64,000 nucleotides of DNA. Source: Tilletia caries. Lineage: Eukaryota > Basidiomycota > Exobasidiomycetes > Tilletiales > Tilletiaceae. Position numbers and translations under genes: made by a program. The first letter of the stretch is position 1. Each line of letters opens with the position of its first letter. The DNA lies in the NCBI GenBank assembly GCA_032718865.1, contig JALUTQ010000039.1, forward strand, positions 1 through 64,000, given 5' to 3'. The notes under the pieces are model-generated. The model was not told where the DNA came from. It saw nothing but the letters and a program-made list of their open reading frames with translations, and made no database searches. This document shows positions 34,814 through 46,278 of the stretch, piece after piece.

Positions 34814-34911
34814 TATGGAACGCGGAACCCGCCACCTTTTCCAACGTCGATCGTCCAACGTCGATCACCCAACGCCCACCACATTCGACAGGACAACACC
34901 ACAACACACCA
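34814..34911 (+). repeat. Left terminal inverted repeat of the integrase/PHD transposon
   Basis: 98 bp, identical to the reverse complement of 46279-46376. It contains the direct repeat CAACGTCGATC twice, a likely transposase-binding motif. Confidence 0.92.
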
Positions 34912-36962
34912 TAACTTGATCATCTTCTCTTTATTTCTGCAGGCTACATTCTTGTGAGCAAGCGTCAATTGCTTCTGCGCTCTGCCTTCCTCTTCGTGAG
35001 TCTTGACGTTTCTTGCGCTCTCTCGTTGCGTTGGTGTCTGGATCTGTATTCTTTGAACTCTCTCTTACTCTTTCTTTCGCTTCACAGTCGGACTCATCCA
35101 TCGGCATTGCCGTGTCCCTGTGCGCGCTGCGGCGAGCTGCGTGCTCCGTTTGCCGGCCTTTCGACGGACATCTTGAGGACTGTGGCCCATCTCAAGGACT
35201 GTGGCCTGCGCAGCACCTGAGAGGTATCACGTAAGTCTCGCTCTTTCTCTTCCGTTCCCTTGGGTGATTGGGTCTGTTCTCGTGACTGACTCCTCTACTC
35301 CTGATGATCACTGTCCCTCTTTTCTCATTCTCTTTCTTAAGCACAACTCCTACGTTCTGGTTCCTTTCCAGCCTCTGAAATCTGGCTGCTGGCTGTTGTG
35401 TGAGTTCCGGGGGCTATTCGGAGTTGAGGAATGGTATGCCTTACTTCACACCAGTCGGAACATGCTCTCATCCTCTGTTTCTCTCTGTCCAACCTTCGCG
35501 TCTCAGAATCTCAGCTCCTCAATGAACGAATTGCAGCAAGAGGCCCATGTGTTGCTCCCCGCCGAGGTTCTGCAGGGTTTGGAGCAAGCGGAAGAGGGAT
35601 TACTGCCGTTCCGCTCATTCGTCGAAGACGTCGATCGCGATGTCATGGTCATTCCGTCTCACCTCGTTGCCCTCCAGGAGCTCATCGACGCCTTTTCATC
35701 CATCGCTGACGCGATTCCTTCTCGCGAATTCAACTCTATGATGCGTCAAATGTTATTCATTCGTGAACAACTCGACTACTTCGAGCGCACCATGCCACAG
35801 ACATCTGTCCAGGCGACGTTGGAGAGGACGGCTCGCGGTCAATTGAAGATTTCCATCGACAGCAACACGCTCTGCGAACTTGTTGAAAAAGAATTCTCAG
35901 ATTCAACCATCGCAATAATGTTGGGCACTTCTTTACGCACAGTTGAGCGCCGTCGAGCTGAGCTCGGGTTGCGCAAGAGGGGAGGTCCAGCAATTTCAGA
36001 TGAGGAGCTTCATGCTGTGAGTCGTTTTTGTCATGGCACCCACGTCCTCACTATTGACGGGTGTAATTTCACTTTCCTTCTTCATCCAGGCCATTCGATC
36101 CACATACACACAGGGGTTCAGTGCGGGCGAGAGAGGGATGCGCGGTGCTCTTCGATGCGTTGGGGTACGCGTCAGTCGGGAGCGTATGCGCTTGGCGATG
36201 CAAGAAGTCGATCCCCAACAACTTCAAGCGCGATGGGCGAAGACGATCCGACGACGCGACTATTACGTGCCGTTCGTCAACAGCCTCTGGCACGTCGACG
36301 GACACCATAAGCTCATCAGGTACAAGATCGTGATTCATGGGGGTATAGATGGGAAAAGCCGTGTTGTGACATTCATGCAGGCCAATTCGAACAACCGTGC
36401 CGATACTGTTGCCTCCTGCTTCCGAGCAGCAACGCAACAATGGGGATGGCCAAGTCGCGTTTGTGCCGACCATGGCGGAGAGAATCTAAAGATCAAAGCC
36501 ATGATGGAGCATGCTCGTGGTGGGTAGCAATGTAGCGTTGTCACCTAACATCTTCCCGCATCTAAACTTCTTTCCTTTCAGGCCATCACAGGGGCTCATT
36601 TGTTCAAGGACCATCTACCCGGAACCAGCGAATTGAGCGGCTGTGGGTCGATCTACAAGCATGGACGACCGGCACGTACAAGACCATCTTCGGTCAACTA
36701 GAGGCAGACGGGCTCCTCGACACCGCCTCCCCGGTTCATCTCTGGTGCCTTCACCTCGTTTTCTTGCCGTAATTGAACAAAGCTCTCGCTCACTTCCAAG
36801 ATGCCTGGAATCGTCATCCTATGAGGACCGCAGGGAAGAATTGGAGCCCAGAACAGATGCACACTGCAGGTACGAGTCAAAATCAAATGGATTACAATTG
36901 GAGATTATTAAGAAACTGAATGTGCCACTTTTCGGTCTTTCTTCAGGAGTGTTGGAGGCGGA

Positions 36963-37567
36963 TGTTGTAAACACTAGGTGCTCAGTGCTCGACTACTCAC
37001 CTTGGGAGGACCGACAAGGTGGAGGAGAGAGGCCGACGTCGCTTGACGAGTCGCAGGAGCAATCCCAGTATCTCAGGTTCGGTGTCGGACGGTCAGCTAC
37101 GTAGTACCCCCTCGCAATGAGGGCGAAGTGACGTGCTGCCAGAACTCTAGCCTATGCCTGAAGATACGGAAAGGATGCAACCTTTGACGGGGAAGTCAAG
37201 GATGAGGGCGAGAAGGTAAAAGATGAGGAGGACGAGGTCAAAGGTGAGGAGGACGAGGTCAAAGGTGAGGAGGTGACGAGGGAGAGTGGAAGCAGGAACG
37301 TGTGTGGTGAATTTCAATAGGAGCGGGGGAAACAGTGGTGGTGGAAAGTGCCTGCTTATATAGCTTTGTGGGTACAGGGGGAGGACAGCCATTGCGCAAT
37401 GAACAATGTGTGCCACATCGTTGCGCAACGATTTCGTGTCACAAACGCAGGAATCGATGAGACTGGAAGTGGAGTCACAAATGAGACTAAGGGTCTCATC
37501 TATATAGGAAAGACTGTGGAAAGGTCACAACCACGTGGAGGTTGCTATGAAGATGCAATCTTCAACA
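36963..37567 (-). repeat. 3' LTR of copia element 1
   Basis: Begins (minus strand) TGTTGAAG right after a polypurine tract (gagagggag) and ends TTTACAACA. It contains a TATATAAG box, the palindrome CGTTGCGCAACG, a 21-bp tandem repeat (about 37218-37270, GAGGACGAGGTCAAAGGTGAG-like) and a GTGAGT splice-donor-like site near its end. No equal LTR exists at the other end of the element. Confidence 0.65.
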
Positions 37568-37612
37568 CTCCCTCTCAACCGCAGCGTGGTTGCTGAAGTC
37601 GAGTGATGACCG

Positions 37613-40600
37613 TCAGACGACGTTGGCGGGGTCGAGCAGACCAAGACTGCTCCGATGCTTGACGAGGACGGGAGTCGGAGTGGCCTTGGTGAAGATGTCG
37701 GCCACTTGATCCGAAGTACCAACGTATTCAAGCTTGATCGCACCTTCTTCAACTTGCCAGCGGACAAAGTGGTAGCGAAGGTCGATGTGCTTGGTGCGTC
37801 GATGCCATCCAGGGTTCTGTGCGAGGGCGATGGAACCCTGGTTGTCGCCCTTCAGGACAATGCCGACAGCCTGAGGAGCGGTCTGGTCGTACGCGAGAAC
37901 GGCTGTACGAAGCCAGATGGCGTCCTTGACGGCCTCGGTGAGGGCGACGTACTCTGACTCAACTGAGGACAGAGAAACGCATTGCTGGCGAAGGGAACCC
38001 CAGCTGACGGTTGCGCCGTACAGCTTGAAGACGTACCCAGACTGAGAGCGGCGGTCTTCGACGTTTCCGGCCCAGTCGGCGTCGGAGTAGCCAGTAAGCT
38101 CGGGCTGTCCGTCGATCTTGACGGGAGCGAGGACCAGTGCCAAGTCTCGCGTTGCCTTGAGGTAGCGGAGGACGCGAAGGGCAGCTTGGTAATGAGCCTG
38201 AGTCGGGCAGCCATTGAAACGGGAGAGCGCGCTGACGACAAAGCTGACGTCAGGCCTGGTGGAGAGGGCGATCCACATCAAGCAACCGATCAGGGCTTGG
38301 AAAAGCTGGGCGTCCGTCAAAGGCACTCCCTCTGGGACGAGCTTAGTTCCGACCGCCATAGGAGAGGACTCCGGGCGACAGTTGGTCATGTTGAAACGCT
38401 CCAGGACTGTGTCGATGTAATGACCTTGGCTGAGGGCGAAGCCGTTGTCGAGCTGCTGGACCTTGATTCCAAGTACCGAGCTGACGAGACCAATGTCGGT
38501 CATTCTATAGGAGGCCTTGAGGCCCTCGCGAACGGAGTCGATGAGGGCCTGAGTCTTCGCAGCGATCAGGAAGTCGTCGACGTAGACGAAAACGATCGTG
38601 CGGTTGCCGTTGGGTTCGACGCGAACGAAAATGCCCCAATCGGCGTCGCTGTGAACAAACCCGAGGTCGCGTAGTTTGGAAACGACATCGAGCCACCAGA
38701 GGCGAGCTGACTGCTTGAAGCCGTAGAGTCCCTTGCGGACAAGAAGCCCAGTCGCCTTGGGATCTTGCTGCTTCCACCCCTCCGGAAAGCTGATGTAGAG
38801 GACGCGATCCATTTTTGGGGTTGAGAAAGGCTGTCTCGGCGTCCATCTGCCAGACCATAAGTCCCTGGACCGCAGCTTCGACAAAGAAGATCCTCAAGCT
38901 CGTCATGCGTCCGACTGGCGCATATGTCTCGTCGTAATCGATGCCGTAGCGCTGAGTGAAGCCACGACCAACAAGACGAGCCTTGTGCTTGAGGTAGTTG
39001 CCGTCTGCGTCCCTCTTAGTCTTGCAGACCCACTTGGTCGATACGACCTTGGCGCCGGGAGGGAGGACCACCTCCTCGAGCGTCTCGTTCTTGATCAGAG
39101 ACTCCAGCTCCGCTTCGAAAGCCTTGGCCCACTGCTGACGCTCAGGACTCGACATGGCGTCGCCGTAGCTTGTGGGGTCGTCGTCGACGAGGGCAATCTT
39201 ACAAAGAAACCCTTCCGACTCCTGCATGAACGCTGCGTACGTGTCCCGAAAAGCAGACAAACGTTGACCGCGGCCAGCGCGCGCAGGAAGCCGGCGAATG
39301 CCTTGAGGTCGATCGGCCACGGCAGGACTGTTGCCGGGCGCATGATTCACCCCCTCGGGCTCAGGGCGTTTGCGGCCAAGAGGAAGAAGTTCGACATTAT
39401 TGGCGTCGGGACCTGTCTCCGCGTCATCGTCGGAAATGTCTTCCTCGTCGTACTCGAGGAAGCCGGGATCACCAGGCTCCACGTCCAGCTGGACGATGTT
39501 GGAAGGCTCGGAGACCTCGGTGACTTTGGACGAGAGCTTGGGGCCGAAAGAGACGTTGCGGGAGAAGACAATCTTCCCCGTGGTCTCGTTGTGCACCCCC
39601 CAGCCGCTGCGCTGTGTCGGCCAGCTGACCAAACGTCCCTTCCAGGCCTTGGGAGTGGTGAGGTCCGACTTGGTGCGGTTAGCGGCGGGAATATGAACCC
39701 AGCATGGAGAACCGAATGCTCGAGTCTTGCCAAGGGAGGGTTTGCGCTTGTGTACCCACTCCCAAACCGTCCGACCGTCTTTGACGAAGGTTACCTTCAT
39801 GAGCAACACCGCAGCGAATAAAATCGCATGTCCCCACCACTGAACCGGGAGGCCGCTACTGTGAAGCATGGCGGCGGTCATCTCCTTGAGGGTACGATTC
39901 TTGCGCTCAGCCACACCGTTGAGTTCCGGGGTGTGGGGCGTTGTGATGTGGTGGAGGATGCCCTGAGAAGCAGTCCAGGTGGACATGTGCTTGTTGACGT
40001 ACTCGCCGCCGCCGTCGGTGCGAATGACTTGCACCTTGGTGCCGAAAGTCCGTTCGGCTACCTTGACGAACTCAACAAGGCGAGCGAAAACCTCGGCCTT
40101 GGAGCGGAGTAAGTCGACCTTGGTGTAGTCCGTGTACTCGTCAATGAAGGTCGCGTAGTACTGGAAACCACCAAAACAAGTCACCAAGGGACCGCCAACA
40201 TCCGTGAGGATGATCTCCAGCGGAGAACTCGCGTGGAGAGGCGCGTCGTTGAACGGTCGACGGGTAGACTTGGTAGCTTCGCAGCTATCGCACCAAGGCG
40301 TGGCATCGTTCAGCCCAGGAATGGGAGGAAGATGACCCGAACGGACGAGCTTCTTGATGGTGCTGAAGCCCAAGTGGCCGAGGCGAATGTGAACCTCGAG
40401 AGCGGGATCGCGCTGAGCGGGCTGCATTGGTGCCAGCATCGCTGAGGGAGACGATGTGGAGGCCGCAAGGTCGGCGTGTAACAGCAGCCATCGAGCTCGA
40501 CCACGCTTGGTCAAAGGCATGCGCCAAGAGGCGTTGTCCTTGTGCTTGAGGTGGGCGTTGTCATCCTCGTCGATGACTTTGATCCAGCCACGCTCGCGCA

Positions 40601-40988
40601 GCAGTTCCTCCGAAAGCAAGTTGACTCCGGCGCCGGGGAGAAGCACAACGTCCAGGAAAGAGACGCGGCGGCCGGAGGGAAGAAGTCCAGTGACATCGCC
40701 GATGTGGTCGGATGCCTGCTTGGAGCCAACCGTCTTAAAGGTCAAGGTCTTGTCCGCTTTCCGAGAGTTGAGGAGCAGCTCGGGTCGGTCGACAATGTGC
40801 TGTGATGCACCAGAGTCGATCATGAAGGGAATCAAGGTCGACGTCGTGGAGGCGGCAAGAACGGAGGGCTCAAACATGGCTGCGAGCATCTCGTCGGCGT
40901 CTGATAAGACTCGAGGGCGGCGGCAGCCTTTCGGGACGACGAAGTCGACTTGGGACACTCGGACTTGACGTGGCCTTGCTTGTGGCAT
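37613..40988 (-). pseudogene. Copia element 1 Pol (protease-integrase-RT-RNase H), frameshifted
   Basis: Copia order, with integrase before RT. Protease active site DSGASQHIV, integrase zinc motif (HIRLGHLG..CDSCEATK), and integrase catalytic core with Asp in ILTDVGGPL, Asp in IRTDGGGEY and Glu in NGVAERKNR. RT follows from WVCKTKRDADG through FVYVDDFLIA, then RNase H (TGYSDADWAG, SSVESEYVALTEA) to the TKHIDLRYHFVR end. One frame break in a T-run of the + strand (38812-38816) separates the integrase/RT start (38818-40988) from the rest of RT and RNase H (37613 to about 38815). A single-base change there would rejoin them. Confidence 0.88.
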
Positions 40989-41904
40989 GTCCAGCAGATC
41001 GGACCATTGCCGGGAAGAAGGTGGCTCGCGACTGGACAGTCAGGACGTTCGTGGTCGCGAGCACCACAGCCGTAGCAGAGCAGACGCTTGCTGTTGCCGT
41101 TGCTGTTGCCCTTGCCCTTGCTGCTGCCGGAGGTCGCCTGAGAAGAAGAAGGCGAAGAAGAAGACTTCTTCTTGCCGCCACCCGAAGAGGACTTGCCGGA
41201 GCGGGCCTTGTTTGCCACGCCCTTGATGGCGATGTGGAGATGTTGGCTGGCAGCGGCCATTGCCATGGCGTTGGCGCTGCGCTCCGCCGTGTGCTTCTGA
41301 GAAGCGTTCTCCTCGTTGTAGACCCGGACGAGCTGCAAAAAAAGGTCCGCTCGTCCTTCGGAAGCTGCCGCCACTCCGTCCTGACAACCCTGAGCGAATA
41401 AGGAAGGGTGTCGAGGAAACGGTCGCACTTGTCTTTGTCCTCCGTGCCCCAAGGAAGACCCGCCGCGCTCGCCTCAGCCACCAGCTCCATGTAGGAGTTG
41501 AGGTGCTGGACCATGTCTCCGCCCTCGTCGAGAAAGAGGTTCGCCATCTTGCGGTTGATGGCGCTCCGATGATCCGAGGAACCCAAGTCGTGAAGACTGG
41601 CGAGGAGGGACCACATGTCGGCGGACGAGGAGAGGTCTCGAATCATGGCCTTGAGGGCCCCGCTGACCGTCTTGCGGAGGTAGGACATGGCCTTGGCGTC
41701 CCTGTCCTTCCAGGACTCGGACAGGCGCACATCGGTGGAGGTGGCGTTGGGCGGCAGAGTTGGCTGAGTCTCGACGCCGCGGACAATGTCGAACGCGCGG
41801 ATGCCGATGAAGACGGGCTCGATTGCCTCTCGCCAGGCGAAGAAGTTTTCGAGGCCGACGAGGGAAAGAATGCCGGAGATGGCGGAGGAGTTGGTGTCGT
41901 CCAT
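40832..41904 (-). pseudogene. Copia element 1 Gag, frameshifted
   Basis: The start ATG at 41904 gives MDDTNSSAISGILSL, then a copia Gag (LENFFAWREAIEPVF, LHDLGSSDHRSAINRKM). The frame breaks in a run of seven A (41337-41343, + strand) and continues in the next frame. A Ser/Lys-rich region is followed by two CCHC knuckles (CYGCGARDHERPDC, CWTCHKQGHVKSEC), then overlap with the start of Pol in another frame. Gag and Pol overlap over about 150 nt, so a frameshift would be needed for Pol expression even without the A-run break. Confidence 0.82.
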
Positions 41905-42454
41905 GTCGAAGAAGAGAGGCAGAGAAGGAAGAAGACCGAGGGCCGAAGAAAGAAGAGGATCGGAGGTCGAGAAGACTGGAGAGTCGAGGACGAGGCGGGA
42001 GCGATAACGCAGAAACCGCAGGACGAGATCGAAGGCGACGCAGAGCAGAAGAAAGGCTCTCGAAGTCGCGGTCGAGGAGGTCGAGGCCAGCGAGGGCACA
42101 AGAACGAAGAGAGAAAGCCGAAAGGCAAGTCTTGCTCGGGCCTTGGATGCTTGAAGAAAACCTTGGATCCGTCTTGGGAGGACCGACAAGGTGGAGATCG
42201 AAGGTCGAGGTGTGCGAGGAGGACCAGAAGCAGCACCGAAAACAGAGTGGTAGGTTGGCAGGCGGCGGAGAACCAGCGGCAAGCGGAGAACCGACAGCAA
42301 TCGTGGAGAACCAGCGATTCGTGAGGACAAGGTCGAAAATCGAAATCGATGAAGACGAGGTCGAGGATGGCAGAGACGAGATCGACGAGGACGAGGACGA
42401 GGACGAGAAGAAAGTCCACGGACAGGAGCAGAGGGAAGAAAGGAGCAGAGCTAG

Positions 42455-42468
42455 TCAGACTCTTAATC
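42455..42468 (-). promoter_or_regulatory. Putative primer-binding site, half tRNA-Lys(CUU) type
   Basis: On the element's strand GATTAAGAGTCTGA follows directly after the ..TTCACAACA end of the 80-bp terminal unit. Its complement TCAGACTCTTAATC equals the anticodon arm of tRNA-Lys(CUU), as is usual for copia-type elements primed by a cleaved 5' tRNA half. Confidence 0.5.
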
Positions 42469-42897
42469 TGTTGTGAACATTCTACCACTATACTAAAAGG
42501 TGAGACCAGTCTCGACCCAAGTGTCATGGATGATGCATATATCCAACACTCCCTCTCATCATCATGACCCTTTGGTCTAGACTGGTCTCACCTTTTAGTA
42601 TAGTGGTAGAATGTTCACAACAGATTAAGAGTCTGATCGACTCTGTCGTGAGTTCGATTCCCGGTATCTCCAGACTTCTTTTCCGACATTTTCTTGTCGG
42701 GTGCTTGTCGGGTTTTTTCACAGCACGTGCTCCGGGTACTCCGGGCCGAAAGAGTCTCACCCCTAGTCCTATGGGGTCTCGCGTCTCAGACCAAAGGGTC
42801 ATGATGATGAGAGGGAGTGTTGGATATATGCATCATCCATGACACTTGGGTCGAGACTGGTCTCACCTTTTAGTATAGTGGTAGAATGTTCACAACA
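42469..42897. repeat. 110-bp perfect inverted repeat around a tRNA-like spacer
   Basis: Arms 42469-42578 and 42788-42897 are exact inverted copies. Each contains an 80-bp TGTTG..CAACA unit preceded by a polypurine tract. The 209-bp spacer holds a third partial copy of the unit that runs on through the Lys anticodon-arm sequence, then an A-box/B-box pair, a tRNA 3'-end-like stretch (TTCGATTCCCGGTATCTCCA) and a T6 run. It looks like the product of aberrant strong-stop or primer copying at the 5' end of the element. Confidence 0.7.
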
Positions 42898-43283
42898 GCG
42901 GAGAGGAAAGGATTCGATCTGCGTCAGTCGCCGGAGCACTTGGAGGACGTTGAAGCTTCGGATGAGCTTGGACAGTATGCTCTCCGAAACTTCGCCGAGT
43001 ATGGGGATGATGCTGCGCGTGGAGGAAGGGAGCGGAGAGAGGAGGACCCTCATGTCGCAGTGAATCCGGTCGAGCGCCATCTGCCTGCTCCCCTACTTGA
43101 TCCCGATGTTCGTGCGTGGATCGAAGCTCAAGTCCCATCAGTCTGGCCGCCAGAAGAAGACATGGGGGTAGGGAGGTACTCACGAGCGTTGGAAGTAGCA
43201 GTGGAAGCTCTGGAGATGGCAGGTTGGATGTAAATTTGCATAGACCAGACATGAATTAGATCGATCGTGCTCACATGTCTATC

Positions 43284-45679
43284 TTATGGTTTCTTCGGGA
43301 TCAGTCCAGCGAGCTTGCAGACGGCGCATCTCCAGGCCTTTCCAGCACGAGGCTTCTCGTGTCGAAGCCCACCTTGCGCGACGACCTCCAAACAGTCGGA
43401 GTGATACTGTGAAAACAGAATGGGAATTGAGTGAAAAGACGTCGACTGGCGCCTAGCCTATGCCATAGCCGGATACACACCCACTGTTGGCAAGAGATGA
43501 CGTCGCAACAGACCCAGAAAATCTCCTGGAAAACGTAGATAATTTCATCAGCATGATTTCTAATCCCTCCAGGGTCCAGGCCACCAACTACAGTGACGCC
43601 AGCTGCCCGCAGTTCAACATACAGGTGATTTCAGTTTACCATTGCCCTGTCCAGTCTCGTCTTCCGACCATGGCTCCGGCGTCTCTTTCTTGTTGCACAC
43701 TGGGCAGATCTGCTTCTTTGGATCGTTCTTCGGATCGACTTTTACCTTATACTGTTGCTGTGTTGAGCCGCAACCTTTCTTTGACGTAGCAGACGGCGCC
43801 GCATGCCGCTCCTTCCCTGCACTGTCGGAAGTACCTGACAACTTTCGCTGGGATTGAGGATGGAGAAGTAGAAGTAAACATGAGTCAGAGACTCAGCGGA
43901 GAAGATTCATGCGTTTGTCAGTGTGGAAACCCCTCTCACCTTCTTGTCCTTCTTGGCCTTGGCTTCCACCGCCGCAATCTTGCGATTCAGCGGGCCGGCG
44001 CCTTCGGCACCTTCTGCGTCCGGTTCTGCATCACTATGCTCGTCGCTGGAAATCTCTATCTGTGAGCGATGAGCATGAGAAGATATGAGTAACCGGAAGG
44101 AGAAGAAAGAGGAACGTCGTCAGAGGAGTTGCTTTGTTGAAATAAATCAGGCTTATAGAACTCACGATCTCGTTAGTGACCTTTGATGCACCCTCCACCT
44201 TGACACCGCCCCCCTCAACTTTGACGCGTGGTTTGGCGTCACAGCTGTGGTTGGTAAGAAACTTAGCAGGCATAATAGCCCCACAAAAGTCGCATTGGGA
44301 TCCCGCAGCACTCGTGTGGCTCGGCGGGAACGTGCGTGACGAGGCCTTTCCACCGGGGACGTGCTTCACCGTCTCGAACGCAACCTCCAAGGAGGGCGTT
44401 CCATGCGGAAGAGGGGGGAAGATGGTTTCGGGTGGGTGAGGGCGCAGTGAGACCACATAGGCCTGCTTTCGGGCAAAGATGGCTAGAACGCTTCCGGGTC
44501 CAGCATGCCAACAGGCTCAGATGCGTTAATGTTTTGGTCTGTCAGAGAGAGAGTCGCCAAGCGATGGCCCGCGCCGCTGCCATTTGTGGAACACCATCTG
44601 TGAATTTAGCACTATCATTTATCAGAATCATGGAGCGGCACGCAGCGTGACTAGAGAAAGAGAAAAGGAATGTATGATGCTCTCACCGAAACCCATACTT
44701 CAGCAAGTCGTCTTGGTAAGGTCGCAACGATGTAAAGAGGCATTCCCAAACGTCGTCACCGGAGCTACCGCCAGTGATGGACGGTGAACTGATGACGCAA
44801 CACCACTGGGCCAAGACCTCATGGAAGTTGGGCGTAGCAACGCGAGCCCCCACCTTGTGCCAAGGAATGTAGTAGATCTGTCGGGAACAACCCTTATCGT
44901 AACGTTAGCCTATACTGCAACTCGCAGACCCAACGAGCCTCAGCCACACATGACAAACTCACGCGATCGTTGTGGAGTTTGACCTTGACCGGCTCATCAA
45001 CACTAATAGACGCAGTCGACGCAGCCTTCATCGAGGCGTGACGTTGCGTCGGGAAAGAGGTACCAGACGTAGCGTGGACACGCAGCGATGACGGGCCTGC
45101 TTGCGAACTCATTGCTCTGATTCTTTGTGCGGCCTGAAAGGCTGGTGCCGCAGGTGCCGCCGCAGGTCCTCCCCTTCCCGCCATAGATAGCGAGGTCATG
45201 GCCGGACGTGCCGGCATAGTGGTTGCTGGAAAGTGATTGAGATCGCGTCAGCATTGATCAAATCGAAGTATGCACAGAGCCTGGAACTGGAATGACGCGC
45301 AAGCCTATCTCACCGTGGCCATGGGTCTGAGTCTGAGAGGCAGAAGCATGCTGCGGCATCGGCGGGACGGCCAGTCTTTCACTCAATTGCTGTCGCAAAA
45401 ACATGTTATCCTCTCGGAGACCTCTATGCTCCTCGCGCATTATGTCAAAATCACGGCGAGACAGTTGCTGGTAGGGTTGAGATGGAGTGTGATGCTAGTC
45501 AGTGCCCAGCCTCTGGTGAATATCCAGCGATGTATATCTCACGATGACTGGCGACCCGGACGCAAGGGCAGCATTCGTTGCGCGTGCTGTCATGAAAAAA
45601 AAGTGACAACTGTCAATAGTCATCACTGTATGAGAGATGGTGCGTATGTGGGCTCACGGGGAGTATTGGGATCATGCAT
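43284..45679 (-). pseudogene. PHD-finger protein of the transposon, one frameshift
   Basis: Ten exons on the minus strand: 45679-45658, 45586-45543, 45467-45314, 45225-44963, 44877-44687, 44597-44166, 44059-43940, 43847-43623, 43525-43481 and 43406-43284. All splice phases agree except exon 6, which is one base short: the frame hits TAG at 44485-44483, where a +1 change would restore it. The product would have about 530 aa. Seen: a coiled coil (REEHRG..FLRQQLSER), a conserved-looking block (IYYIPWHKVGARVATPNF), and a CxxC..H..C zinc-finger-like segment (CDFCGAIMPAKFLTNHSC). The C-terminal PHD finger is ICPVCNKKE, then WVCCDVISCQQW-YHSDC and WRCAVCK. PHD fingers read histone H3 tails, so it may steer insertion to chromatin, but that is inference. 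Confidence 0.7.
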
Positions 45680-46278
45680 TCCAGATGTTTTCCCTGCCGC
45701 TGCTAGAATTAGAAAGATCCATGTCAAGCTTCCGCGTCGATGACAGAGAGCCAGGCTGACCAGGACTACTCACAAGTGCGACGCGAAAAGGAGAAGGGGG
45801 GCGAGAAGGACGGACGCGAGATGCAGGAATGGTTCTGGAAGCGCAGATGAATGGATGAGCAGGAGTGACCGCGGAGGAGTTGCCGGGTAGACACGCAGGA
45901 CGATGGGATGAACGGAATGGTTGTGCAAGGATAAGGAAGGCGTCAGCAGCTGCCAAGGAAAGAGAACAGGCAGTTGGACCAGAGATACTCACAACGCGCG
46001 CGCGACGAAGACAGCCGCAAAGATAGATGGGTGAGGCGGAAGAAGGAGACAGCACCGAGCCACCGAGGGGATGATGAGCCGAGGAGGACACTGGAGAGCA
46101 GTGAGCCGTCAGCCGGGCACGGGGCAGCGCTGCTTGGTGCTGGAGCGGAAGTGATGCGCGGAAGTAGATATGATATGTATGAGTCAGTGAGGTTTGGAGT
46201 TGATTGCACAGCATGCAGTGCTCACTCACTCAAATGCGGTCGAGAGACAAAGAAGTTGATGGTGAAGTGCTTTGGTGG

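Larger units (their letters stand above)
36963..42897 (-). mobile_element. Ty1/copia retrotransposon nested in the integrase gene
   Basis: Insertion bounded by TG..CA ends (TGTTGTAAACA at left, rc of TGTTGTGAACA at right) and a perfect 5-bp duplication GCGGA (36958-36962 and 42898-42902). The duplication also restores the host reading frame when removed. Gag and pol lie on the minus strand. The 3' LTR is 605 bp, but the right-hand end is not a matching 5' LTR. Instead there is a 110-bp inverted repeat around a 209-bp spacer. A 23-24-nt block near the end of the 3' LTR (centre about 37015) recurs at about 42173-42196 in the leader; there the following intron-like stretch is missing. The copy is thus structurally odd, perhaps chimeric. 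Confidence 0.85.
35522..43233 (+). pseudogene. Integrase-core DDE transposase, split by a copia insertion
   Basis: Exons 35522-36016, 36090-36519 and 36582-36869, and a last exon 36947-36957 continuing at 42898-43233 after the retroelement. Joined without it, the frame is consistent and would give 519 codons. A helical N-terminus is followed by a helix-turn-helix (ELVEKEFSDSTIAIML, then RTVERRRAELGLR). Then comes the DDE domain: first Asp in NSLWHVDGHHKLI, second in RVCADHGGEN, Glu in NQRIERLW. Besides the 5.9-kb insertion, an in-frame TAA stands at 36770-36772, where relatives have an Arg codon (FLPRxN). The last exon's acidic tail (after ERKGFDLRQSPE) is typical of the family's C-terminus. 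Upstream sequence from 34912 probably holds spliced 5' UTR. Confidence 0.82.

Noticed and set aside
40832..41452. Programmed gag frameshift at the A7 run of copia element 1
   Set aside because: The run splits Gag before its zinc knuckles rather than at the Gag-Pol border, so an indel is more likely than a programmed event.
42580..42668. A functional tRNA gene
   Set aside because: A and B boxes are present, but T-stem and acceptor pairing fail; it is a chimera of LTR, primer-site and tRNA 3'-end-like sequence.
45270..46229. Plus- and minus-strand frames near the right side of the transposon
   Set aside because: They overlap introns, the leader or the antisense of the PHD gene and show no domain.
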